A DNA stretch of 64,000 nucleotides from Streptomyces sp. NRRL F-5135 (GTDB lineage: Bacteria; Actinomycetota; Actinomycetes; Streptomycetales; Streptomycetaceae): positions 62,001 to 126,000 of the forward strand of contig NZ_JOHR01000001.1 of NCBI RefSeq assembly GCF_000719775.1, in the 5' to 3' direction. Both the position numbers and the translations under genes were made by a program. How positions within the stretch are numbered: position 1 is the first letter of the stretch; each line of letters begins with the position of its first letter. Under the pieces are notes generated by a model that had not been told where the DNA came from, searched no databases, and worked only from the letters and a program-made list of their open reading frames with translations. Positions 24,845 through 32,855 of this stretch are shown piece after piece.

Positions 24845-25885
24845 TCACTGGTCGGGCCGCGCGGTGACGAGCGCGTAGTGGCCGTACGTCGGGGTGGTCT
24901 CGTACCGCGGGAATCCCGCTTCGTGGAGGAGTGCGGCGAGTTCGGGCAGGGCCCGCAGCCGGCCGCCGGTCATCACCGCGAGGGCCATGGAGTAGCCGGC
25001 GGCGGTCGGCGACAGGTGGCGGGAGTCGTCGGGCATCACCTGGTGGATCAGCAGCCGGCCGCCCGGGGCCAGCGCACCGCGCGCCCTGGCCAGCAGCACC
25101 AGGGACCGTTCGTCGTCCCAGTCGCCGAGCACGTCGGCGAGGAGCACCCGGTCCTGGCCGGCCGGCCAGGTGTCCGCGAACATGTCACCGGGGCGCAGGA
25201 CCACCCGGTCGGCCAGCCCGGCGTCGGCCAGGACGCGGGACGCGGTCGCCGCCACCACGGGGAGGTCCATGACCGTGGCCCCGAGCCGCGGGTTGCGCCG
25301 GGCCAGCGCCATGGAGAAGGTCCCGATCCCGCCCGCGACATCGAGCAGGGACGCGCAGCCGGACAGGTCGAGCCGGTCGGCGAGCGCGGCGGCGGGAGCC
25401 GCGGAGTGCGCGTGCATGGCGCGGGCGAAGAGCTCGCCCTGGCGCGGCGACCGTCCGTGGGTCCGCCAGATGTCCTTCCCCCGGTAGCCGTGTGGCGTGC
25501 CGTTCGTGACGACGTGCCGGACGGCCGTGCATCTCTCGTCCCAGCCCAGGCCGAGCATCGGGCCCCAGTAGCGCGCGGTGCCCGGCAGCAGGAAGGCGCG
25601 GGCCGAGGGGGTGAGGTGGTGTTCCCGGCCGTGCACGGTGAGGAAGCCGAGGGCGGTCAGGAGGGAGAGGAGCGTGGTGGTGCCGTGGGTGTCGAGGCCG
25701 CGGGACCGCGCCAGGTCCTCGGCGGGCGCGGGCTCGTCGGCCAGGGCGGTGAAGATGCCGAGCCGGTCGGCGGCGGCGAGCGCCGGCAGCCGGTACTGGG
25801 ACATGTACGTGTCCATCAGCAGCCGGTCGTCGGGCGCCGTGGAGTCGGCGTCGGAGCCGGGGGGTGTCCCGCCCCTTCCCGTCAC
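24845..25885 (-). CDS. O-methyltransferase, plant-type/AdoMet-dependent
   Basis: This 346-residue protein has an N-terminal winged-helix dimerisation region (Y-R-L-P-A-L-A-A-A-D-R-L-G-I-F) and a C-terminal SAM domain with L-L-D-V-A-G-G-I-G-T-F at about 180-190, D-V-L-G-D-W-D-D and P-G-G-R-L-L-I. This architecture is that of Methyltransf_2 enzymes acting on hydroxyls of aromatic or polyketide compounds. GTG 25883-25885 overlaps the ACP2 stop (GTGA), so the two are coupled. The catalytic base His of classic members is not obvious near D-V-L-G-D-W, so activity could differ. Confidence 0.85.
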   Translation of the reverse strand: MTGRGGTPPGSDADSTAPDDRLLMDTYMSQYRLPALAAADRLGIFTALADEPAPAEDLARSRGLDTHGTTTLLSLLTALGFLTVHGREHHLTPSARAFLLPGTARYWGPMLGLGWDERCTAVRHVVTNGTPHGYRGKDIWRTHGRSPRQGELFARAMHAHSAAPAAALADRLDLSGCASLLDVAGGIGTFSMALARRNPRLGATVMDLPVVAATASRVLADAGLADRVVLRPGDMFADTWPAGQDRVLLADVLGDWDDERSLVLLARARGALAPGGRLLIHQVMPDDSRHLSPTAAGYSMALAVMTGGRLRALPELAALLHEAGFPRYETTPTYGHYALVTARPDQ

Positions 25886-26229
25886 CGGACGTCCGAAGCG
25901 TCGGACGCGCCGGATGCTTCGGACACCCCGGAAGCTTCGCACGCTGCCAGCCGGTCGGCCAGGGTGTCGAGCAGTTCCCCCACGGTGGTGTAGCGCATCG
26001 GGTCGATGTCGTCGTTCTCGAAGGTCAGATCATACTTCTGCTCGAAATAGGTGAAGACGTAGGCGAGGGTGATCGAGTCGAGTTCCAGGGAGGACATCGA
26101 CTCCTTCTCGGTGAGGGCCTCGGCGCGTTCCCGTGGGGTTTCGCACTGCTCCACCAAAACCCTGCGGATGTCATCGAGGATTTCCTCCCTCGACGGCACG
26201 CTGACGTCGTTGCCACTGGTCAGAGACAT
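25882..26229 (-). CDS. Acyl carrier protein (ACP2)
   Basis: This 115-residue carrier protein has L-E-L-D-S-I-T-L-A-Y, with Ser52 as the attachment site and Ile replacing the usual Leu of D-S-L. It is acidic and longer than ACP1, with a Ser/Ala/Glu-rich tail after residue 95 that reads like a degenerate repeat (E-A-S-G-V-S-E-A-S-G-A-S-D-A-S-D). ATG 26227-26229 is the first start after the promoter at 26278-26306. It lies next to the BtrH-like gene, as ACP BtrI and BtrH work together in butirosin biosynthesis; a comparable acyl handover is inferred. Confidence 0.85.
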   Translation of the reverse strand: MSLTSGNDVSVPSREEILDDIRRVLVEQCETPRERAEALTEKESMSSLELDSITLAYVFTYFEQKYDLTFENDDIDPMRYTTVGELLDTLADRLAACEASGVSEASGASDASDVR

Positions 26230-26277
26230 CAAGAATCCCCTTTGTTTCACGACACCGGGACGCAAAACCCGAGCCAT

Positions 26278-26306
26278 ACGCTAATGAATCACCCAACAGA
26301 AGTCAA
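26278..26306 (-). promoter_or_regulatory. Sigma-70-type promoter of the ACP2-to-POT operon
   Basis: On the minus strand TTGACT (26301-26306) and TAGCGT (26278-26283) are spaced by exactly 17 bases, a good match to the housekeeping consensus in Streptomyces. Transcription would begin near 26270, about 40 bases before the ACP2 start. The 180-bp gap around it is markedly AT-richer than the neighbouring genes. I found no terminator between the BtrH-like gene and this promoter. Confidence 0.7.
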
Positions 26307-26407
26307 TCTTTACAAAAAACTCCGAAAAGGGATCGACAGATATCGACAACCAGCCCCTCCTTTCTCTTTCGTCGGGCATTTACGACCTTTTTTGTCCGGT
26401 TGCCCGC

Positions 26408-27496
26408 CTATCCGAAACTCAGTTCGGCAGGCGGTTTCTCCTCGCCGAAGCACCAGTGGGTCTCGCCGCGCAGCCGTCGTACGAGACGGCTTCCGTCGCC
26501 GGTGGCACGCGGGCGTACCGCGGCGGCGTGCCGGCACATCGCGGCCAGCAGCGTGTCCAGGCTCCCGGCCAGCAGCGCCACCTCCTCGTGCGCCACCGCG
26601 TAGACGCCCTCCGCCCGGAACCGGTGCAGTCCGAGCAGCAGCAGACCGAGCTTCTGGGCGCGGGCGGCGGCGGCCAGGCAGGCACGGGAGACCTCGGCCG
26701 TCCGCTCGTCCCGGGCCCCGGCCAGTGCGTGCCCGAGGAGGAAGAGCTGCGGCTGGATGTCGCCGAGCACGAGTACGTCCATGCCCTTGGCCAGCAGCAG
26801 CGGCAGCCGGGCCCCGGACCACACCCGCCCGTGGAAGGCCCGCAGTTCGGCGATGTCCCGCGCCAGGGGCAGCAGGGAGGCGGGCACCAGCCGGGCGGCC
26901 AGTTCCTCCGGCCGGCGCTCGGCCGGCGGCTCGACGCGCTCCAGCACCGCGTACCGGGTACAGGACTCCTTGAGCGCGTCGGTGACCGGGAGCACCCGCC
27001 GGTACCCCGCGGTCGCCGGGGCGTCGGTGTCGAGCAGGTGCAGTCCCTCCTCGTCCAACCGGTGCGCGAGGACCATGTGGTGGTGGAAGTGCTCCTTCCC
27101 CTCGTGCTCGTCGCCGGGCCAGTGGTGGCCGTCGGGCATCAGCACCACGGGGGTGCCGCCCTCGACCAGCGCGGCGATCCGCGGCCAGTGCCGCGAGCCC
27201 GTCCCGATGCCGGTCAGGTACCAGCGCGCGGTGCACGCGGGGAACTCGCTCATCGGCCCGTACCACTCGCCCCGGCGCACCAGGTCCAGCGGCCCGGCCA
27301 GCCCCTGTGCCACTTCCTTCGCGCCGTAACCGCGGTGCAGGAGCACCGCCTCGACCGAGCGCAGGAAGCAGCCGAGACCGTCGAGGCCGATGTTCTGCCA
27401 GCCCAGCGCGGTGGCCGGATCGAAGACATAGGGCCGGGGGCCCCGGGGCCGGCCGGCGGGCTCCGTGGACGTCCGGGCGGTGCGGTCGGCGCTCAC
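26408..27496 (-). CDS. BtrH/C39-like papain-fold protein, putative acyltransferase
   Basis: This 362-residue protein has a Cys in G-L-D-G-L-G-C-F-L-R-S (C43), a His in H-F-H-H-H-M-V-L-A-H (about 138-145) and an Asp in L-L-D-T-D-A-P (156/158). This order fits the Cys-His-Asp layout of BtrH_N and C39-like folds. The C-terminal 200 residues are helical and I do not recognise them. In butirosin, BtrH moves an acyl group from ACP BtrI to an aminoglycoside amine. GTG 27494-27496 overlaps the GMC oxidoreductase stop. The assignment to this fold is moderate, and the acyltransferase role is inferred from context. Confidence 0.55.
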   Translation of the reverse strand: MSADRTARTSTEPAGRPRGPRPYVFDPATALGWQNIGLDGLGCFLRSVEAVLLHRGYGAKEVAQGLAGPLDLVRRGEWYGPMSEFPACTARWYLTGIGTGSRHWPRIAALVEGGTPVVLMPDGHHWPGDEHEGKEHFHHHMVLAHRLDEEGLHLLDTDAPATAGYRRVLPVTDALKESCTRYAVLERVEPPAERRPEELAARLVPASLLPLARDIAELRAFHGRVWSGARLPLLLAKGMDVLVLGDIQPQLFLLGHALAGARDERTAEVSRACLAAAARAQKLGLLLLGLHRFRAEGVYAVAHEEVALLAGSLDTLLAAMCRHAAAVRPRATGDGSRLVRRLRGETHWCFGEEKPPAELSFG

Positions 27497-29187
27497 GTCG
27501 TCCTCCTGGTGTTCCGCAGCACGGTGGCCATGATCGTCAGGGTCGGGTTGTGCGCCCCGGAGGTGGGGAAGAGACTGCCGTCGGCGACGAAGACGTTGTC
27601 CAGGGCGTGCAGGCGGCCGACGCCGTCGGTGACGCCGGCGCGCGGGTCCGTGCTCATCCGCATGCCGCCGAGGGTGTGGAAGTTGCCCGGCACGGTGGCC
27701 GGTTCACCGGGGAACGCGCGGGAGCGCGTCTCGGGCACGGCCGCGACCTCGTCGGCCCCGGCCGCGCGCAGCAGGGCGGCCAGTCGTGGCAGGTAGAAGC
27801 GCTGGGCCGTCGTCTCGTGGCGGTGCGGCGCCCAGGATATGCGGGGCACCGGCACACCCAGCCAGTCGCGCGTACGGGGATCGAGACCGACGCGGTTGTC
27901 CCGCTGGGAGACGTCCTCGCCGTGCATCTGGACGCCCAGCAGCCGGTCGCGCAGCGGGCTTTCGCGCATCAGCCGTTTGAACGCGGTGCCGTACGGCACG
28001 TCCGCGAGCCCGCGCAGCAGACGGCGGTAGATCCGGCCCTCCCCCACCCGTCCCGGCGGACCGGCCCCCAGCTCCACCACACCGCCCCGGAAGTACGTGA
28101 GCCCCGCCTCACGCGCCGCCTCGCGGGCCCCGGGGTGCTCCGGATCGGCGAAGTCGTCCAGGGCATGGGTGATGTTGCGGCCCCGGTCGCCGCGCACCCG
28201 CTCGGTCAGGAACAGCCCGTACGCGACGGAGTACCAGTGGAACATCAGGTGGCGGCCGAGGAGGCCCGAGGGATCGGGCAGTTCCGACAGCAGGGCGAGC
28301 CGGCAGCTCTCCACCGCCGACCCCGCCAGCACCACCCGGTCGGCGCCCAGTTCACGGCTCCTGCCCGCCGCGTCCACGTACCGCACACCGCCGGCCCTGC
28401 GCCCCGTGTACCGGACACCGGTGGCGGTGGACAGCGGCAGGACCTCCGCGCCGGCGAGCACGGCCCGGCGCAACGCGGGCAGCGCGCTGCCGCGCGACTG
28501 GTTCGGACAGCCGTAGCCGCAGCACGTCCCGCAGTCGGTGCAGGCCGGTCTGCCCCCGTAGGGACGGGAGTTGGCGGCCATCGGCATGGGATAGGGCGCG
28601 AGGCCCAGCCGCCGTGCCGCGTCGGCCACCCGTACCGAGGACGCCTGGTCCGGCCCGGGGGGCATCGGGAAGTCGAGGTCCCGCGGCGCGTGGCGCAGCG
28701 TCGGGGCGGCAGGCAGGGCCGCCAGGGCGCCCTGTACGCCGAGCAGCGCCTCGGTCTCGGTGTAGAAGGGGACGAGTTCGGCGTAGTCGAACGGCCAGTC
28801 GACGACATCACACTCCGGGAGGGGACCGAGGAGGGTGCGCTTGGCGAAGTCCAGGTCCCACAGCCGGGGCGTCTTGGCGTCCCAGTGCACCGAGCCGCCT
28901 CCGACGGCGGCCGGCAGCGCGTTGACGAAACCGGTGTACGGCGGCCCGGGGAAGGCCCGGTCGTGGTACACGCGCGGTTCGGCCAGCGCGTCGGGGTACT
29001 CGAAGCCACGCACCGGGCCCTTGATCTCGTCGGCGGAGAAGGTGTGGCCGGGCGCGGGATCGCGCAGGTCGGCGAAGTGGTTCGGGCCGCGTTCCAGCAC
29101 GATGACGTCCCAGCCGTTCTCGGCGAGGACCATGGCGGCCACCGCCCCGCCCGGACCGCTGCCGATCACCACGGCTCGCTCAGCCAT
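27493..29187 (-). CDS. GMC-family FAD-dependent oxidoreductase
   Basis: This 564-residue flavoprotein has the N-terminal FAD motif V-V-I-G-S-G-P-G-G-A-V-A-A, the V-G-G-G-S-V-H-W loop at about 98-105, a cysteine cluster C-T-D-C-G-T-C-C-G-Y-G-C, and catalytic His residues in G-N-F-H-T-L-G-G and S-G-A-H-N-P. The Cys cluster is found in gluconate/glucoside-dehydrogenase-type members. ATG 29185-29187 has GGAGGA upstream and overlaps the small-subunit stop by 8 bases. GMC dehydrogenases such as NeoQ/BtrQ oxidise sugar hydroxyls before transamination in aminoglycosides, so a sugar or cyclitol alcohol is a likely substrate. Confidence 0.9.
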   Translation of the reverse strand: MAERAVVIGSGPGGAVAAMVLAENGWDVIVLERGPNHFADLRDPAPGHTFSADEIKGPVRGFEYPDALAEPRVYHDRAFPGPPYTGFVNALPAAVGGGSVHWDAKTPRLWDLDFAKRTLLGPLPECDVVDWPFDYAELVPFYTETEALLGVQGALAALPAAPTLRHAPRDLDFPMPPGPDQASSVRVADAARRLGLAPYPMPMAANSRPYGGRPACTDCGTCCGYGCPNQSRGSALPALRRAVLAGAEVLPLSTATGVRYTGRRAGGVRYVDAAGRSRELGADRVVLAGSAVESCRLALLSELPDPSGLLGRHLMFHWYSVAYGLFLTERVRGDRGRNITHALDDFADPEHPGAREAAREAGLTYFRGGVVELGAGPPGRVGEGRIYRRLLRGLADVPYGTAFKRLMRESPLRDRLLGVQMHGEDVSQRDNRVGLDPRTRDWLGVPVPRISWAPHRHETTAQRFYLPRLAALLRAAGADEVAAVPETRSRAFPGEPATVPGNFHTLGGMRMSTDPRAGVTDGVGRLHALDNVFVADGSLFPTSGAHNPTLTIMATVLRNTRRTT

Positions 29188-29923
29188 CGGATCCTCCGGC
29201 GGCGAGGGCTCGGGCGGCCTCGGTGAAGTGCCGGGCCAGGACGGCGACGGGGTCGTCGCCGTCACCGGTGTACGGGCGCGGCGCCGCGGGTCCCGCGGCC
29301 GCGTCCGCGTGCCCGGCCGTACGGGGCGAGCGGGGCGCGGCGCCGGGCCCGGGGCGGGCCGGCGGCCGGGGCATCCCCAGGTGGTGGTGCCCGCCGGGGG
29401 CCGGACGCCCCGGGCGGGCCGCGCGGCCGGGGGCGAGGCCCCGGTAGACCGGATCGCCGTACGTCGCCTCGACGGCATGGTCGAACAGCAGTCCGCGGAA
29501 CTCCTCGGCCTCCGGGGCCCGCAGCGCCAGGTGCCGCGCCGGCACCGGGGCCGCGGCGAAGTCGCCGCCCGCCAGGCGGTCCAGCAGGGCGATCCCGGTG
29601 CGGTAGGCCTCCTGGAGTACCTCGACACGCCGGCGCCAGCCCACCCGCTGGGCGGGGGTCAGCGGCAGGAACGTGCCGTCGTCGCGCCCGGACGCGTAGA
29701 TGAGCGGCGGTTCGACCGTGAACGCGCCCAGCAGCCGGTCGGCGTAGCGCACGGCGTCCGCCTCGCGCGCGCCCGGGTCGCTCTCGCCCGGGGCGTCGGC
29801 GGGGCCGGGAATGAGCAGCGCCGTCGCCTCGCGCACCGCCTCGGCCTGGTGAGCGTCGAAGAAGCTGAACGCCAACTCTTCTCCAGCACAGGGGTTTTGA
29901 CCATAATCATCCAGTGTCGACAC
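29180..29923 (-). CDS. Gluconate 2-dehydrogenase subunit 3-like protein
   Basis: This 247-residue protein has the family start F-S-F-F-D-A-H-Q-A-E-A-V-R-E-A-T-A-L-L and the later F-R-G-L-L-F-D-H-A-V-E-A-T-Y-G-D-P-V-Y. Members are small subunits of membrane GMC dehydrogenases and usually carry a Tat signal. This one has none, so the complex probably stays in the cytoplasm. The C-terminal third is Pro/Gly/Ala-rich. GTG 29921-29923 has GGAAGG upstream, and only 37 bp separate it from the divergent glycosyltransferase gene. Confidence 0.85.
   Translation of the reverse strand: MSTLDDYGQNPCAGEELAFSFFDAHQAEAVREATALLIPGPADAPGESDPGAREADAVRYADRLLGAFTVEPPLIYASGRDDGTFLPLTPAQRVGWRRRVEVLQEAYRTGIALLDRLAGGDFAAAPVPARHLALRAPEAEEFRGLLFDHAVEATYGDPVYRGLAPGRAARPGRPAPGGHHHLGMPRPPARPGPGAAPRSPRTAGHADAAAGPAAPRPYTGDGDDPVAVLARHFTEAARALAAGGSDG
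29914..29923. promoter_or_regulatory. 10-bp perfect palindrome at a divergent start
   Basis: GTGTCGACAC is a perfect palindrome covering the first codons of the subunit-3 gene and lying 38 bp before the divergent glycosyltransferase start. The divergent space is only 37 bp, so promoters must overlap coding sequence. An operator role is possible but a 10-bp palindrome can arise by chance. Confidence 0.25.
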
Positions 29924-29960
29924 ATTTATTCCTTCCGTGCTCGGAGTCGAGGAGACCCGC

Positions 29961-30917
29961 ATGAACAGGACCGAAGCCGTATCCCCGGAAGCCGTGTCCC
30001 CCGCCGCCGGTCAGTCCCTTCCCGACGCCGAGGACGGGGCGTTCGCCCTCACCCGGCGGCTGCTGGCCACCAGGGCCCCCCGGTTCACCGGCCGTCACGG
30101 GGTGGAGGTGCACAGCCTGGTCTCCGCCGACCACGTGCCCCTCTACCTCTTCGCCGCCAAGTCCCTGGCCCGTCACTGGCCCGAGGTGACCCCTGTCGTG
30201 CACGACGACGGAACGCTGACCGGGCGCGACACGGCGCGGCTGCGCCGGCACGTCCCCGAGGCGCGGATCATCGGCCGGGCCGACGCGGACCGCCGGGTGG
30301 AGGCGCTGCTGGTGGACCACCCGGTGCTCCGGGCCGTACGCCGGAACAACGTCCGTGTCCTGCAGCTCGTGGACTACTTCCTGCTCAGCGAGGCCTCGAT
30401 GGTGGTCGGCATGGACAGTGACGTGGTCTTCCTGTCGCGTCCGGCCACGCTGATCGAGTGGGCCGCCGCGCCGCCCGCGCGCCGGCCGGCCTTCCTGTAC
30501 TCGCCGGAGTTCGGCTGGGAGCCGCAGGGCGTGCACTGGATCGCCGAACACCTGCCGGGCACGCCGTACGTGCCGTACATGTGCTGCGGGTTCGCGGCCG
30601 CCGACACCGCCGCGTTCTTCGACCCGGCGTTCCTGGAGCGGATCCTGGCGGCGCTGCCCCGGGAGATCAGCTTCGCGCCGCGCTATGTGACGCAGATGGC
30701 GTACTCCCTGCTCGGCGGGCGGCTCGGCGAGGACCGGACGCTGGACCTCGGCGAGCCCTACCGGTCCGGCCGGCTCGCCTGGCTGCCCGCGATCGAGGAC
30801 CGCGTGATCTGCCACTATTTCGCCTCCCACGAACGTTCCAGCGCCTTCGACAACCTGGCCGGCGAGGGGCCGCTGCTCCGCCGCGCGCTCGGCCTCGCGC
30901 CGGACACCGCCGGCTGA
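29961..30917 (+). CDS. Putative GT-A glycosyltransferase
   Basis: This 318-residue cytoplasmic protein has a nucleotide-sugar metal motif D-S-D in V-V-G-M-D-S-D-V-V-F-L (about 154-156) and an R-x-N-N-x-R-V-L-Q-L-V-D-Y-F-L segment before it, like GT8-type enzymes. Near the C-terminus it has V-I-C-H-Y-F-A-S-H-E-R. ATG 29961 follows GAGGAG. It is the only plus-strand gene within the otherwise minus-strand right part of the cluster and may transfer a sugar to the scaffold. I cannot place it in a named family with certainty. Confidence 0.6.
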   Translation: MNRTEAVSPEAVSPAAGQSLPDAEDGAFALTRRLLATRAPRFTGRHGVEVHSLVSADHVPLYLFAAKSLARHWPEVTPVVHDDGTLTGRDTARLRRHVPEARIIGRADADRRVEALLVDHPVLRAVRRNNVRVLQLVDYFLLSEASMVVGMDSDVVFLSRPATLIEWAAAPPARRPAFLYSPEFGWEPQGVHWIAEHLPGTPYVPYMCCGFAAADTAAFFDPAFLERILAALPREISFAPRYVTQMAYSLLGGRLGEDRTLDLGEPYRSGRLAWLPAIEDRVICHYFASHERSSAFDNLAGEGPLLRRALGLAPDTAG

Positions 30918-30930
30918 CCGGCGGTCCGGC

Positions 30931-31000
30931 CCCGGTGAACGGGCGGCCATCCGCCCGGTGAACGGGCGGCCATCCGCCCGGTGACGCGGGCGGCCGTCCG
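30931..31000. terminator. Three tandem hairpin repeats between convergent genes
   Basis: A 23-bp unit (CCCGGTGAACGGGCGGCCATCCG) occurs twice exactly (30931-30953 and 30954-30976) and a third time with changes (30977-31000). Each junction gives the hairpin GGGCGG-CCAT-CCGCCC. The array sits between the convergent glycosyltransferase and Gfo/Idh genes and probably ends transcription from both sides. Tandem duplication of a terminator hairpin is unusual. Confidence 0.7.
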
Positions 31001-31029
31001 TCCATCGGGGCCGGCCGCCCACGCGTTGG

Positions 31030-32040
31030 TCACAGGGGCATCACCCGGCCGTCCTCGGCGGCCGAGAGATACGCCGTCTCCACGACGCGCGCGGTGTCGA
31101 CGATCTCCCGCGCGGGTTCGTGCCACAGCGCGGGATCGGCCAGGACCCGGCGGAAGTCCGCGTACATCGGGGGGAACCACTCCAGGTGTGTCTGGTCCTT
31201 GCTGGGCGAGACCAGCGCGTGCCGCCGGACCCCGGCCGCGGACCGGACGGTGACCTGCCCGTCGTCGATCCGGACCAGGCCCGCGGATCCGGCCACCCCG
31301 TAGTGGTTGGACCGCTCGCCACTGGTCCAGCTCAGCTCGATGTCGCAGCGGGCGTCGCCGAACTCGAGCCGCAGCCGGGCCGCCTCGTCCACCGCGTCGG
31401 GATCACCGCCGGGCCGTACGACCGTGCAGGACAGCTTCTCCGGCGCCCGGCCGAACAGCCGCAGCGCCATGTAGACGCAGTGCGTGCCGTGGTCGAGCAG
31501 GATGCCGCCGCCCGCCAGCGCGCGGGAGCGGCGCCAGTCGGGCGCGTATCCCGGTACGCCGCGTGCGTGACGGTCGCGCAGGACGCGGAACGTCGCCGAC
31601 TCCAGCCGGCCGATCCGGCGGTCGGCCACGGCCTCCCGCAGGGTCCGCATCACCGGTGAGGTCCCGTAGTTGTGCGACGGGAACAGCAGCCGGCCCCGTG
31701 CGGCCGCCTCGCGCGCGAGGCCGCGCGCCTCCTCGGCGCGGACCGCCACCGGCTTCTCGCAGATGACATGGCGCCCCGCCACCAGCGCGGCACGGGTGAG
31801 CGGCACGTGGAACACCGGCGGCGAGCAGACGTCCACGACGTCCACGGCGTCCGGGCCGCCCGACGCGAACAGCTCGCCGAGCGTGGCGGAGACACGCCCG
31901 CCCGTGAGGAGCCGGGCCGCGGCCCGGCGGCGCTCCTCGGACGGTTCCACGACGGCCACCACCTCGGCGTCCTCGACGGACCGGTAGCCGCTCAGCCGCG
32001 CGGTGCCGGCCGTGCCGAACCCCACGATCGCCACCCTCAT
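31030..32040 (-). CDS. Gfo/Idh/MocA-family oxidoreductase
   Basis: This 336-residue NAD(P)-dependent dehydrogenase has the Rossmann start V-A-I-V-G-F-G-T-A-G, the E-K-P-V-A motif at about 99-103 (the family Lys), and H-G-T-H-C-V-Y-M in the catalytic region. Members oxidise inositol or sugar hydroxyls. ATG 32038-32040 overlaps the phosphatase stop (ATGA), and the gene ends the operon. With a phosphatase and two aminotransferases in front, oxidation of a cyclitol or sugar followed by transamination is a plausible path, as in inosamine formation. Confidence 0.85.
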   Translation of the reverse strand: MRVAIVGFGTAGTARLSGYRSVEDAEVVAVVEPSEERRRAAARLLTGGRVSATLGELFASGGPDAVDVVDVCSPPVFHVPLTRAALVAGRHVICEKPVAVRAEEARGLAREAAARGRLLFPSHNYGTSPVMRTLREAVADRRIGRLESATFRVLRDRHARGVPGYAPDWRRSRALAGGGILLDHGTHCVYMALRLFGRAPEKLSCTVVRPGGDPDAVDEAARLRLEFGDARCDIELSWTSGERSNHYGVAGSAGLVRIDDGQVTVRSAAGVRRHALVSPSKDQTHLEWFPPMYADFRRVLADPALWHEPAREIVDTARVVETAYLSAAEDGRVMPL

Positions 32041-32855
32041 GCCCGACCTCCCGGCTCGGCCGCCGGCGGGCGCGGGCCCCCGGCCTCGACGAGGGCCCGG
32101 TGGAAGGCGGGTGCCGCGGCGACGAGGTGTCCGCGCGCCGCCACGAACGTCTCGCCTCCCCAGCCGGTGACCGTTCCCCCCGCCTCGGTGACCAGCAGGG
32201 CACCGGGCGCGGTGTCCCACACCCCGATGCCGAACTCCAGGTATCCGTCGTACGCGCCCGAGGCGACCCGGCACAGCCCGGTGGAGGCGCTGCCCGGTTC
32301 CCGGATCTCGAATCCCGCGTCGAGCAGGCGGTCCGCCACGCAGCGCTGCTGTCCGCGTACCACGCCGTCCGTACCGAAGCCGGTGCCCGCCAACGGCCGG
32401 CCGGTCCGTGGGACCGACACGCGCAGGCGTACGTCGTCGCGGTACGCGCCCTGACCGGCGACGGCCCGGTAGACCGCTCCGGACTCGGGCAGGCGGATCA
32501 GGGACAGCACCGTCCGGCCGTCGACGGCCAGGGCGAGGGCCACCGCGTAGTCGCTCAGTCCGCGCAGATAGTTGGTGGTGCCGTCCAGAGGGTCGACGAT
32601 CCAGGTGGGCCGGCCGTCGTCACCGCCCTCCGGGCTCTCCTCCTCGGACACGATCTCGAACCGCGGGGTCCGCTCCCGCAGTACGGCCAGGGCGAGGCGC
32701 TCGGCCGCCAGATCCGCGTCGCTGACCGGTGCGTCGCCCTCTTTGACGCGTACCTGGTGCGGCGCGGCGCGACGTCTCAGGAGCTCCTCCGCGGCGGCCG
32801 AGGCGGCCAGTGCCGCCGTCTCGGTGAGACGGTCCGTGTCGAGCGTGACGGTCAT
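32037..32855 (-). CDS. Inositol-monophosphatase-family phosphatase
   Basis: This 272-residue protein has the metal-binding pair E-E-E-S (about 69-72) and W-I-V-D-P-L-D-G-T-T-N-Y (about 86-97), with W-D-T-A-P-G-A-L-L-V-T-E-A-G-G near the C-terminus. It removes phosphate from inositol phosphate, a sugar phosphate or a related ester. It overlaps the aminotransferase stop and the Gfo/Idh start by ATGA junctions. Hygromycin A and spectinomycin clusters use such a phosphatase together with an inositol dehydrogenase and aminotransferase, which is why a cyclitol branch is suspected here. Confidence 0.85.
   Translation of the reverse strand: MTVTLDTDRLTETAALAASAAAEELLRRRAAPHQVRVKEGDAPVSDADLAAERLALAVLRERTPRFEIVSEEESPEGGDDGRPTWIVDPLDGTTNYLRGLSDYAVALALAVDGRTVLSLIRLPESGAVYRAVAGQGAYRDDVRLRVSVPRTGRPLAGTGFGTDGVVRGQQRCVADRLLDAGFEIREPGSASTGLCRVASGAYDGYLEFGIGVWDTAPGALLVTEAGGTVTGWGGETFVAARGHLVAAAPAFHRALVEAGGPRPPAAEPGGRA

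Noticed and set aside
30931..31000. CRISPR array
   Set aside because: The 23-bp units abut directly with no spacers, and no cas gene is present.
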